Shown here: piece after piece, positions 34,162-40,796 of the stretch
Position numbering within the stretch: the stretch's first letter is position 1
Layout of the letters: each line of letters starts with the position of its first letter
NCBI GenBank assembly: GCA_017651065.1
Contig: JAGCDP010000041.1
Location: forward strand, 1 to 43,005
Source of the DNA: Treponema sp.
Lineage (GTDB): Bacteria > Spirochaetota > Spirochaetia > Treponematales > Treponemataceae
Length of the DNA stretch: 43,005 nucleotides
Direction of reading: 5' to 3'
Notes under the pieces: generated by a model
Told to the model about the DNA's origin: nothing
The model's input: the letters and a program-made list of their open reading frames with translations, nothing else
The model's database searches: none
Made by a program: the position numbers and the translations under genes

Positions 34162-34668
34162 ATGATTGTAATTGTACCGCACAGAGATCTGGAATTAAAA
34201 TTAATTAATGCTCAAAAAAAACTAATCAAAGAGATTTTTAAAGGTGATAATGGAATTACTCCCTACGCTATCATGCCTCTATGGATTCCTGTTGATTTTA
34301 AAACTGTTGAACAAGCAAAAGCGGAGATTACAAAAGTTACTGTACTGGCACCGGAGTATGATGACGATGAAGGATGTTTTTTTTGTCCTGTGAAAATTGA
34401 ATGTGCCGGTGGGGATTTTCTGGAAAGTAAATTGGATTTTGTACGTGGATTGCCGCGCTCCGCTCGCAATGACGAGATTGGCACTTTCGTTCCTTGCAAT
34501 GACGTACAATCTTTCCGTCATTGCGAGGAGCGCAGCGACGTGGCAATCCAGGCTTATGACGAGACATTCCCTCTCAGTTTAAAAATATTCAGGCTTGGGG
34601 AATGCACTTCACCCAAGCCTGGTGTTTATGAATTATCTTCTACTGTGTGGAAGAAACTTACATCGTAA
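34162..34668 (+). CDS. Unknown protein interrupted and probably extended by a palindromic repeat
   Basis: The 168-residue frame starts MIVIVPHRDLELKL. About 95 residues look like a native soluble protein with alternating strands and helices (ITPYAIMPLWIPVDF, VEQAKAEITKVTVL), which I do not recognise. Residues 96-130 are translated family A repeat (GLPRSARND, then HCEERSDVAIQ). The last ~38 residues run over a hairpin that looks like the ilvN terminator (34591-34620) and end 11 bp inside ilvN. The native gene probably ended earlier, or its tail has been displaced. TACAAT (34149-34154) ends 7 nt before the ATG, with no Shine-Dalgarno. It may be a functional variant or a gene in decay. Confidence 0.55.
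   Translation: MIVIVPHRDLELKLINAQKKLIKEIFKGDNGITPYAIMPLWIPVDFKTVEQAKAEITKVTVLAPEYDDDEGCFFCPVKIECAGGDFLESKLDFVRGLPRSARNDEIGTFVPCNDVQSFRHCEERSDVAIQAYDETFPLSLKIFRLGECTSPKPGVYELSSTVWKKLTS
34447..34549. repeat. Dispersed palindromic repeat, family A, inverted pair inside a gene
   Basis: Left arm 34447-34474 (starts GGATTGCCGCG, ends GCAATGACG), a middle fragment at 34488-34504 (TTGCAATGACG) and an inverted right arm 34516-34549 (starts CGTCATTGCGAGGAGCGCAG, ends GGCAATCC). The frame stays open through all of it. Confidence 0.85.
34581..34620 (-). terminator. Probable rho-independent terminator of ilvN, embedded in the opposite gene
   Basis: AGGCTTGGG (34591-34599) and CCCAAGCCT (34612-34620) form a perfect 9-bp stem with a 12-nt loop. 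On the minus strand it starts 37 nt after the ilvN stop and is followed within a few bases by TATTTTT. It lies within the 3' part of the plus-strand frame at 34162. Confidence 0.6.
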
Positions 34669-35146
34669 CTGCGCCTCTATCCATTGCAGTAAGACCTGTC
34701 TTCACATACTCAAGAATTCCATAAGGCTCAAGCAGTCTTATAAGGCTTTCAATTTTATCTTCGCTACCGGTTGCTTCTACTACCACAGAATCAATTCCCA
34801 CATCGACAATGTGAGCACGGAAAATGTCACATGTTTCAATGATTGTTCCGCGGTTAGTTCCTTCGGCCTTTACCTTAATCAAAGCCATTTCGCGCTGACA
34901 GGTAGAGCCCGAATCGCATTTCTTGATTGCAAGAACTTCTACAAGCTTGGCAAGCTGCTTTTGAATCTGTTCAAGAATGTACTCATCGCCTTTCACGACA
35001 ATTGTCATGCGCGACTGGTCCGGATTAGAAGTTTCACAGACAGTAAGAGAATCAATGTTATAACCACGACGACTGAAAAGTCCCGACACACGGCTAAGAA
35101 CACCAGCCTTATTCTCAACAAGTACACTTAAAACAAATTTTTCCAT
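34658..35146 (-). CDS. ilvN: Acetolactate synthase small (regulatory) subunit
   Basis: Binds the catalytic subunit and confers valine feedback control in branched-chain amino-acid synthesis. The 162-residue protein has an N-terminal ACT domain (FVLSVLVENKAGVLSRVSGLF, 4-24, and RRGYNIDSLTV) and the usual second half with REMALIKVKAE and LEPYGILEYVKTG. Length is typical (about 160). The AGGAGG site overlaps the stop of the upstream aspartokinase-homoserine dehydrogenase gene, so the two are co-transcribed. No large subunit gene is in the window, so the subunits are encoded apart. Aspartokinase supplies threonine, the precursor of isoleucine, which makes the pairing sensible. Also called ilvH in some genomes. 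Confidence 0.94.
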   Translation of the reverse strand: MEKFVLSVLVENKAGVLSRVSGLFSRRGYNIDSLTVCETSNPDQSRMTIVVKGDEYILEQIQKQLAKLVEVLAIKKCDSGSTCQREMALIKVKAEGTNRGTIIETCDIFRAHIVDVGIDSVVVEATGSEDKIESLIRLLEPYGILEYVKTGLTAMDRGAVTM

Positions 35147-35155
35147 AAGAGCCTC

Positions 35156-37660
35156 CTAGCGCTCCATATTAAACGATACGGTTCTCAAAATATCACCGAA
35201 TACACCGGCAGCAGTAACGCCTGCACCTGCACCATAACCGCGGACAGTCAGTGGAATTGGCTGATAGCGCTCTGTGTAGAATACAAATGCGTTTTCTCCA
35301 CCCTTTACGCTGTACAAAGGATCATCCTGTCCAACTTCCATCATGCCTACGCTGACCTTTCCGTCTTTGATTGTAGCACCCATGCGAAGAACCTTGCCCT
35401 TCTTTTTAAGGTCTGCAATTTTCTTTGCAAAGTAGTCATCAACCTGTGGAAGCTTTTTAAGGAATTCATCAACAGTTCCGCTCGAATCAAAATCCTTAGG
35501 GAACACATCGTACATCTTAATATCCTTAAGCTCAATGTCGTAACCAGATTCACGGGCAATGATAAGTCCCTTGCGGGCAACGTCCATTCCGTTCAAATCA
35601 TCACGAGGATCAGGTTCTGTATAGCGAAGCTCTCTTGCTTCAAGTACTGCCTTACTGAAAGGAACACCTTCATCAAGCTTTCCAAAAATATAAGAAAGAG
35701 AACCAGACATAATTCCGTTAAAGCTTTCAAGCTTATCACCAGATTTATAAAGGTTCTGCAGAGTATCAATAATTGGAAGACCGGCACCTACGTTTGTTTC
35801 ATAAAGGAAGCGACGATGCATTTTATTTGCAGTACGGCGAAGCTCATGATAGAACTTAATGTCCATAGAGTTTGCGCGCTTGTTTGGAGTTGCAATACTC
35901 ATTCCGGCATTAATAATATCAAGATAGCGCTCTGGTAAATCATAGCTTGCAGTACAATCTACGAATACAGGATTGAGCGGCTTCTTTTCGCGTACAAACT
36001 TAATGATATCATCAACGTTCTTATTTGAGTTGAACGGGAACTGAGGCTTTTTCATCTGTTCACGCCAGTCGCTAAGATCAAGTCCGTCCTCGTTCAAAAT
36101 CATACCGTCAATTGTTGTAATACAAAGAACTTTGATATCTACATTTTCTTTAAGAAGCTTTTCACGCTGCTCATAAATCTGGTCAATCATTGTTCCGCCA
36201 ATTGTACCTGCACCAAAGGCAAATACTTCGATTGTCTGTGCAGTATGGAAGAAGAACTGATGAACAGCTTTTACAGCAGTGTCTGCATATTCATTTTCAA
36301 TAACTGCAGAAATACAGCGCTCACTTGAACCCTGTGCAATTGCCTGAATATTGATATCCTGGCTCGAAAGTGCATTAAGGAATTTTCCTGCAACACCACG
36401 ATTTGCAATCATGCCGTCACCAACAACACTTACAATTGCGCAGTCTGAATGAACTTCAATTTCGTCAATAAGCTTTTCGCGGATTTCAAGTTCGAACTTT
36501 GCTTCAAGAGCATCGCGGACTGCATCTGCTTCTACGTCGCGTACACAGAAAGAAATTGTATATTCCGAAGATGACTGAGTAATAAGAAGAATAGAAGATC
36601 CAGCGCTTGAAACTGCAGAGAAAATCTTACTAGCCATGCCTGTGCGTCCGCGCATAAGAGAACCGCCAACGCTTATCATAGAAACATGCTTTAAAGAAGA
36701 AATACCACAGATGCTTGATTTACCGCGGCTTTCAAAAGGACCTTTACCAATTCTTGTTCCGCGTGCACTTGGGTTGTGACTATTCAAGCTCCAGGCTTCA
36801 ATGCCCTTTGCCTGTAAAGGAGCAATTGTTTTTGGATGAAGAACTTTTGAACCAAAGAACGAAAGTTCCATTGCTTCTTCGTAAGACATATCATCTACAA
36901 GGATTGCGTCTTTTACAACACGAGGATCTGCAGTATAAACACCGTCAACATCTGTCCAGAATTCAACACGCTTTACACGAAGAGCTGCACCAATAATTGC
37001 GGCAGAAAAATCGGAACCGTTACGGCCTAAAAGTCCCATTACAGGCTTTGTTCCGTGTCCACCACTCCAGGTACAGATAAAGCCAGGGAACAAAAGAATC
37101 TTTGTCTGAGTTGGACTTGCACCATCGCGGAAAGGAGCACACGCTTCGTTACAGGCAGAATAATCGGCCTCGCCTTCTTTTTGATTTCCAGTTGTGAATA
37201 CGAATTTTCGTGAGTCAAGGAAGATTACGCTCTGTTTTTTTGCAAGCAGAACGTTTTCCATAATAGGAGCTGAAAGTAATTCGCCCATACCCATGATACG
37301 GCAATGAACAGTATCAGGACATTCGCAGAAAGAAACACATCCGGCAAGGAGTTTTTCAAGTTCTTCGAAATTCGGCTCAAGGCGTGCCATAGTCTTTTCG
37401 GCATCAAAACCATTGAGTTTTGACTGCAATTCCAGACAGATTTCGTTGTGAGTATTGCGTAAATCGGTTACATAATTTGCACCAGAAATACCGCCTACAC
37501 AAGCATCAATTGCTGCCTGAAGAGCATTTGAAACACCGGCCACTGCACTAACAATGACTGCCAACCTGTCTTCTTTTGCGCGGTTAATAATAATATCCGC
37601 AGAAGCTAGGATACGTCTGGCATTTGCCATGGACGTTCCACCGAATTTCAAAGTAATCAT
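35156..37660 (-). CDS. thrA: Bifunctional aspartokinase / homoserine dehydrogenase
   Basis: Catalyses the first and third steps from aspartate to threonine and methionine. From the chosen ATG it is 834 residues, close to E. coli ThrA (820). It has an aspartokinase domain (KFGGTS at 5-10, NGSDFSAAIIGAAL and VDGVYTADPRVV), a double ACT regulatory region (about 320-465, with VSMISVGGSLMRGRTG and DINIQAIAQGSSE), and an NAD(P)-binding homoserine dehydrogenase domain (about 475-834: VFAFGAGTIGGTM, VDCTASYDLPERY, TPNKRANS, GIMSGSLSYIF). The ATG at 37660 has GAGGTGG upstream; a GTG at 37726 would add 22 residues and cannot be excluded. The 121-bp gap before efp has no clear riboswitch or leader peptide. 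ThrA versus MetL type is not decided by sequence alone. Confidence 0.94.
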   Translation of the reverse strand: MITLKFGGTSMANARRILASADIIINRAKEDRLAVIVSAVAGVSNALQAAIDACVGGISGANYVTDLRNTHNEICLELQSKLNGFDAEKTMARLEPNFEELEKLLAGCVSFCECPDTVHCRIMGMGELLSAPIMENVLLAKKQSVIFLDSRKFVFTTGNQKEGEADYSACNEACAPFRDGASPTQTKILLFPGFICTWSGGHGTKPVMGLLGRNGSDFSAAIIGAALRVKRVEFWTDVDGVYTADPRVVKDAILVDDMSYEEAMELSFFGSKVLHPKTIAPLQAKGIEAWSLNSHNPSARGTRIGKGPFESRGKSSICGISSLKHVSMISVGGSLMRGRTGMASKIFSAVSSAGSSILLITQSSSEYTISFCVRDVEADAVRDALEAKFELEIREKLIDEIEVHSDCAIVSVVGDGMIANRGVAGKFLNALSSQDINIQAIAQGSSERCISAVIENEYADTAVKAVHQFFFHTAQTIEVFAFGAGTIGGTMIDQIYEQREKLLKENVDIKVLCITTIDGMILNEDGLDLSDWREQMKKPQFPFNSNKNVDDIIKFVREKKPLNPVFVDCTASYDLPERYLDIINAGMSIATPNKRANSMDIKFYHELRRTANKMHRRFLYETNVGAGLPIIDTLQNLYKSGDKLESFNGIMSGSLSYIFGKLDEGVPFSKAVLEARELRYTEPDPRDDLNGMDVARKGLIIARESGYDIELKDIKMYDVFPKDFDSSGTVDEFLKKLPQVDDYFAKKIADLKKKGKVLRMGATIKDGKVSVGMMEVGQDDPLYSVKGGENAFVFYTERYQPIPLTVRGYGAGAGVTAAGVFGDILRTVSFNMER

Positions 37661-37781
37661 AAAAACCACCTCGCCAAAGTCCGCAATTTCCCCAATATTC
37701 TGGGCGAGCGGAATGCCAGCAGGCACCCCGTCGGAAATCAGCTATGAATTTTAATATTGTATATGTTTTATTTTTTTAATA

Positions 37782-38351
37782 TTAGTCTTTTGCTCTTTCA
37801 AGGAATGAACCGTCGCGTGAATCGATAACGATCTTGTCATCTGTGTTGATGAACAATGGAACACGAACTTCAATTCCTGTATCAAGTGTAGCTGGCTTCA
37901 AAGATTTTCCAGAAGTATCGCCTTTAACACCTGGTTCACAGTAAGTTACTGTACGAGTAATGCGAACAGGAAGATCAATACCAACCGGCTTTCCTTCGTA
38001 GAATGTAAGGTTTACTTCAAGGTCATCATCAGGAGTGATGTATCCTGCATAGTCACCAAGGTCTTCCTTAGCAAGTTCAAACTGTTCGTAAGTATCCTGA
38101 TCCATGAATACAAATGTATCACCGTCAATGTAAGAAAGCTTTGTTACGTGTGATTCAAGATCTACTTCGTCAAACTTTTCACCTGCATCAATACCAAGAT
38201 CCATTGTTGAGTTTGTAACAAGGTTCTTAACACGAAGGCTTGTAACCATTCCGGCACGTCCAGAACGCTGACCGAGCATCTTCTGTACGATGAGTGGATT
38301 TCCCTCATACATAAATGCTGTTCCAACTTTTAACTGTGAAGTCATTAACAT
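37782..38351 (-). CDS. efp: Translation elongation factor P of the arginine (rhamnosylated) type
   Basis: Rescues ribosomes stalled at polyproline stretches. The 189-residue protein has the three beta-barrel domains of EF-P and the late motif VTYCEPGVKGDTSGKSLKPATLDTG. The loop that reaches the peptidyl-transferase centre reads QRSGRAG, with Arg exactly at residue 32 when translation starts at 38351 (good GAGGT site). Arg32 is the residue rhamnosylated by EarP in Pseudomonas-type EF-P, while lysine types carry Lys34. The earP gene lies immediately upstream, which supports this modification. A separate promoter at the end of earP may allow extra EF-P expression. Confidence 0.95.
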   Translation of the reverse strand: MLMTSQLKVGTAFMYEGNPLIVQKMLGQRSGRAGMVTSLRVKNLVTNSTMDLGIDAGEKFDEVDLESHVTKLSYIDGDTFVFMDQDTYEQFELAKEDLGDYAGYITPDDDLEVNLTFYEGKPVGIDLPVRITRTVTYCEPGVKGDTSGKSLKPATLDTGIEVRVPLFINTDDKIVIDSRDGSFLERAKD

Positions 38352-38388
38352 AATATTTACCTCTTTAATAGATTCAAAAAAATAATTG

Positions 38389-39456
38389 TTATATTATAGC
38401 AATTTTATTGATGAATGTCATTAAGTTAGTGCAAAGGTCCCCGTTTTTTTGAAGGGATTGGGAGAAGGATTGGAAGTATGGGACAAGGGTGTGGCGCGCA
38501 TTCAGGAAGTTCTGGATTGCCACGTCGCTCACTGCGTTCGCTCCTCGCAATGACGTTCCTGTGCTATCGTCATTGCGAGTCCGAAGGGCGTGGCAATCCA
38601 GGTTTACAAACTTCCACGCCTTCTCTACTATATCAAATGCCTCTTCCTCAAAATGCGGTTTCATTCTTTCCAGCAACGCTTTCACCTTTACAAGATGATA
38701 TTCCTCTGTCTGGGGGTATGCCTGCCATATAAAAGGAATGCCGCTTAAGCAGGCACGGCTCATACTTTCTTCTCCGCGGATTATAAGGGCGGAACATTGC
38801 CTCATCATTTTGTCCCAGTCGGGTTGGTTCAGGTATGGGAGTTGCTTCAATTGGTGGCCCTCCAGAAGGCCTGTCCCCATCGTATATGTAAACACTAACA
38901 CCGGCCCGTCCTTATTATAAACAGGTAGCTCCTTCCACTCGTCATCAATAATCAGTCCGCCGGTTGCGCCAGTAAATCCCGGCATAAAGTTTACCTTCTG
39001 CACTTTTGCACTACGAGTTAAAGATTTTAGGCAATGAAAATCCTCTGCATATTTTTCTGCAGTAAGATAATCAATCATAATTATCTGTACTGTGCGGTTG
39101 AGTTTTTCTTCAAAGAGGATTTTTTCCATCCAGTCAGGGCGACCACATTGGAAGAGTTCCAGTATTATCTGCAAGCGCTGGCCGTCATTTTGAGAAACGA
39201 CATCGTGACATAAAGCTTGGTCATGCCAATGAAAGATTTCAATGCCGTCTATTACTATGGATTGCTTCGTCGCCTTTCGGCTCCTCGCAATGACGGGACT
39301 TACTCTATTTTCAAGGACGGAAAAAGTTTTAAAATCATCAACAACAAGAGAAATTGTATTTTGTGGAGCAATTTTTTTAAGGCGGCGGGACATTCGCCAG
39401 GCTACGCCAATATCGCCGTAGTTGTCTACGACTTTACAAAGAACTGTAATATGCAT
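38389..39456 (-). CDS. earP: EF-P arginine-32 rhamnosyltransferase with two in-frame repeat insertions
   Basis: Transfers rhamnose from dTDP-L-rhamnose to Arg32 of EF-P. The 355-residue frame keeps EarP hallmarks: VVDNYGDIGVAWR (Asp11 and Asp15, the catalytic Asp pair), VNFMPGFTGATGGL (155-168) and RGEESMSRACLSGIPFIWQAYPQTEEYH (227-254), with Glu230 in the nucleotide-sugar site; I give these as landmarks. Two stretches are translated family A repeats rather than EarP sequence: PVIARSRKATKQS (54-66) and residues 287-315, ending SDVAIQ. Both fall between secondary-structure elements and leave the catalytic motifs intact, so activity is plausible. It lies 37 bp upstream of efp and 6 bp after the Gln/Asn-rich gene. 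No Shine-Dalgarno is evident, so translation may be coupled. Confidence 0.88.
   Translation of the reverse strand: MHITVLCKVVDNYGDIGVAWRMSRRLKKIAPQNTISLVVDDFKTFSVLENRVSPVIARSRKATKQSIVIDGIEIFHWHDQALCHDVVSQNDGQRLQIILELFQCGRPDWMEKILFEEKLNRTVQIIMIDYLTAEKYAEDFHCLKSLTRSAKVQKVNFMPGFTGATGGLIIDDEWKELPVYNKDGPVLVFTYTMGTGLLEGHQLKQLPYLNQPDWDKMMRQCSALIIRGEESMSRACLSGIPFIWQAYPQTEEYHLVKVKALLERMKPHFEEEAFDIVEKAWKFVNLDCHALRTRNDDSTGTSLRGANAVSDVAIQNFLNARHTLVPYFQSFSQSLQKNGDLCTNLMTFINKIAII
38393..38401 (-). promoter_or_regulatory. Extended -10 promoter for efp within the last codons of earP
   Basis: TGC followed by perfect TATAAT (38398-38393) on the minus strand. Predicted start near 38386 gives a leader of about 35 nt with the GAGGT site. 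Confidence 0.45.
38514..38599. repeat. Dispersed palindromic repeat, family A, inverted pair inside earP
   Basis: Left arm 38514-38555 (GGATTGCCACGTCGCTC... to GCAATGACG) and inverted right arm 38568-38599 (CGTCATTGCGAG ... TGGCAATCC). Read on the minus strand as residues 287-315 of EarP. Confidence 0.85.
39259..39296. repeat. Dispersed repeat, family A, single arm inside earP
   Basis: Starts GGATTGCTTCGTCGCC and ends CTCCTCGCAATGACGG. Read on the minus strand as EarP residues 54-66. Only one arm is present. Confidence 0.85.
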
Positions 39457-39462
39457 CTGGGG

Positions 39463-39975
39463 TTATTCTACTTTGCTGTAAAGGCCGCTAAGCTCGTCGC
39501 GCCATTCACTTGTTTTTTCGCGGTCTTCCCATTCGATGATTTTTTTAATTACAAACTTGCGCTGGTCGCGTGGATTTTCATAATAAAGAACACCAAAGCG
39601 TCCCTGACCTATATAGGCAATTTTTTCGTTTTCGCCAAGAGTTTCTCCTGACTGAACTTCATTAAGGGCACATTCAAAATGAATAGGTGCACCTGTTTTT
39701 TTATCGCTTAATGAACTTGCAATTTCTGTTATTGGCTGACCACATTTTGCACAGATAGTTTCACGTGCTTTAATTTCCTGAATTGCTTTCTGGCGCTCGA
39801 GTTTTGCTTCTTCGTTTTCGTAGGCTGTTTGATTAAATTGAAAAACTTTTTTTTGTTTCTGTTCAGAGTTCTGATTCTGATTCTGATTTTGATTTTGGTT
39901 TTGATTCTGGTTTTTACCCTGCTGGTTTCTCTGATTGTTCCAGTTTGAACGCTTTCTGTTGCGACGCTTATCCAT
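39463..39975 (-). CDS. Gln/Asn-repeat protein with a C-terminal Cys-containing domain, function unknown
   Basis: The 170-residue protein begins with a very basic segment (MDKRRNRKRSNW), then an Asn-Gln dipeptide run (residues 22-36), then a domain with ICAKCGQPI and HFECAL, a possible zinc site of three Cys and one His, and a C-terminal IAYIGQGRFGVLYY strand pair. The basic, low-complexity N-terminus suggests RNA or nucleic-acid contact. I do not recognise the family. The ATG follows AGGAAT; 1 bp separates it from the upstream small gene. Length variation of the repeat would keep frame because the DNA unit is 6 bp. Confidence 0.75.
   Translation of the reverse strand: MDKRRNRKRSNWNNQRNQQGKNQNQNQNQNQNQNQNSEQKQKKVFQFNQTAYENEEAKLERQKAIQEIKARETICAKCGQPITEIASSLSDKKTGAPIHFECALNEVQSGETLGENEKIAYIGQGRFGVLYYENPRDQRKFVIKKIIEWEDREKTSEWRDELSGLYSKVE
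39868..39912. repeat. Imperfect hexanucleotide tandem repeat encoding Asn-Gln
   Basis: About seven units of TTCTGA/TTTTGA/TTCTGG type on the plus strand, coding (NQ)7N on the minus strand. Third-position differences between units argue against very recent expansion. Confidence 0.85.
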
Positions 39976-39976
39976 A

Positions 39977-40177
39977 TTATTCCTGCAATTTCAATTCTTC
40001 AGGATTCTCGACAAGTTTTTTACTTATGACCATAGCAATACGCTGAATGGCACTTTCGAGATATTCCTCACTATGAATTTTTTTCCTCAATTCCAGAAGA
40101 CGTGGTGACAATCTGCTATCATCCGTTTTTTCCAGAACCATTGTAGTTGTCGCCGTTGAAATTCCACCCGCTGTCAT
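39977..40177 (-). CDS. Small helical protein, perhaps FlgM-like
   Basis: The 66-residue protein has an unstructured Thr/Ser-rich start (MTAGGISTATTTMVLEK) and a helical second half (SPRLLELRKKIHSEEYLESAIQRIAMVISKKLVEN). The pattern leu-x-x-leu-(R/K)-x-x-I-x-x-x-x-Y-x-x-x-x-x-x-I-A recalls the sigma-28-binding part of FlgM anti-sigma factors, and the FlhB-like and FliK-like neighbours would suit a flagellar role. This is a weak resemblance. The start overlaps the yraN stop as ATGA, so it is a real, translationally coupled gene. Confidence 0.6.
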   Translation of the reverse strand: MTAGGISTATTTMVLEKTDDSRLSPRLLELRKKIHSEEYLESAIQRIAMVISKKLVENPEELKLQE

Positions 40178-40536
40178 AAAAGCTCCGTAAAAGCATTTTC
40201 AATATGATATACATCTGGCATGCCAGGCATATCTATAACGATTACATCATATCTGACATAACTGTTACTATATTGTCGATGTTTTAACAGAAAACATTTA
40301 GAACTTTTTACAATTCTTTGCAATTTCCGGCTATTTAATTCTGTCTGTAAAAGCTCAGGACTACCATTTGGCAGCGATTTTACCTCTACAAACACAACTA
40401 CATCATCTTTACCTGCTATTATATCAACTTCTCCGCCTTTTGTCCTGTAATTTCGCTCGATTATAGAATATCCCTGCCTCAAAAGGTATTCAGCGGCTTT
40501 TATTTCTCCAGCATTCCCGGTGATTTTTGTGTTCAT
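40174..40536 (-). CDS. yraN: YraN-family (UPF0102) putative nuclease
   Basis: The 120-residue protein has the family core GNAGEIKAAEYLLRQGY and RTKGGEVDIIA...VVVFVEVKSL, a restriction-endonuclease-like PD-(D/E)XK site with Asp38, Glu51 and Lys53. The cellular role is not established for the family. It overlaps both neighbours by 4 bp (ATGA). yraN commonly follows trmD-rplS(-rnhB) in bacteria, which fits this location. Confidence 0.92.
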   Translation of the reverse strand: MNTKITGNAGEIKAAEYLLRQGYSIIERNYRTKGGEVDIIAGKDDVVVFVEVKSLPNGSPELLQTELNSRKLQRIVKSSKCFLLKHRQYSNSYVRYDVIVIDMPGMPDVYHIENAFTELL

Positions 40537-40796
40537 TCTTCCTCCTCCTTCAAAATTACGCTGAAGATCTGGGCAAGAATTTCCCAGGTTTCCGGAGGAA
40601 CAAGGCTTCCAACCTGAATTTCCGATAAAAACTCAACAAGAGGAGTGTTTTCTTCTATTTTAATGTCATTGGCTTTGGCTTCTTCAAGGATTCTTTTTGC
40701 AAGAAGTCCGTTTCCTTTTGCAATAACAAAGGGTGCTTCTGCTCCTTGAGGATATTTTAAAGCTACAGCTTTTTGTTTTGAAAGAGGCTTTTCCAT
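40533..40796 (-). CDS. Free-standing FlhB C-terminal homologue (FlhX-like, EscU/YscU family)
   Basis: The 87-residue protein matches the cytoplasmic C-terminal part of the flagellar export switch FlhB without its membrane domain: AVALKYPQGAEAPFVIAKGNGLLAKRILEEAKANDIKIEENTPLVEFL. The autocleavage NPTH motif of full FlhB is absent and begins upstream of the aligned part. Such short homologues occur with FlhB in several bacteria and can partly replace its C-terminus. The start overlaps the upstream stop as TAATG, and its stop overlaps yraN as ATGA. Confidence 0.88.
   Translation of the reverse strand: MEKPLSKQKAVALKYPQGAEAPFVIAKGNGLLAKRILEEAKANDIKIEENTPLVEFLSEIQVGSLVPPETWEILAQIFSVILKEEEE

Noticed and set aside
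34263..34582. Several short frames over the family A repeat at 34447-34549
   Set aside because: Palindromic repeats stay open in several frames (for example HCERSAAIH), which produces shadows; only the plus frame has a sensible N-terminus.
37661..37781. Riboswitch or attenuator before thrA
   Set aside because: Only a 4-bp TGCC/GGCA hairpin and no Thr/Ile-rich leader peptide or recognisable lysine-riboswitch core was visible.
39868..39912. Possible CRISPR or other array
   Set aside because: Units are 6 bp with no spacers; it is a coding microsatellite.
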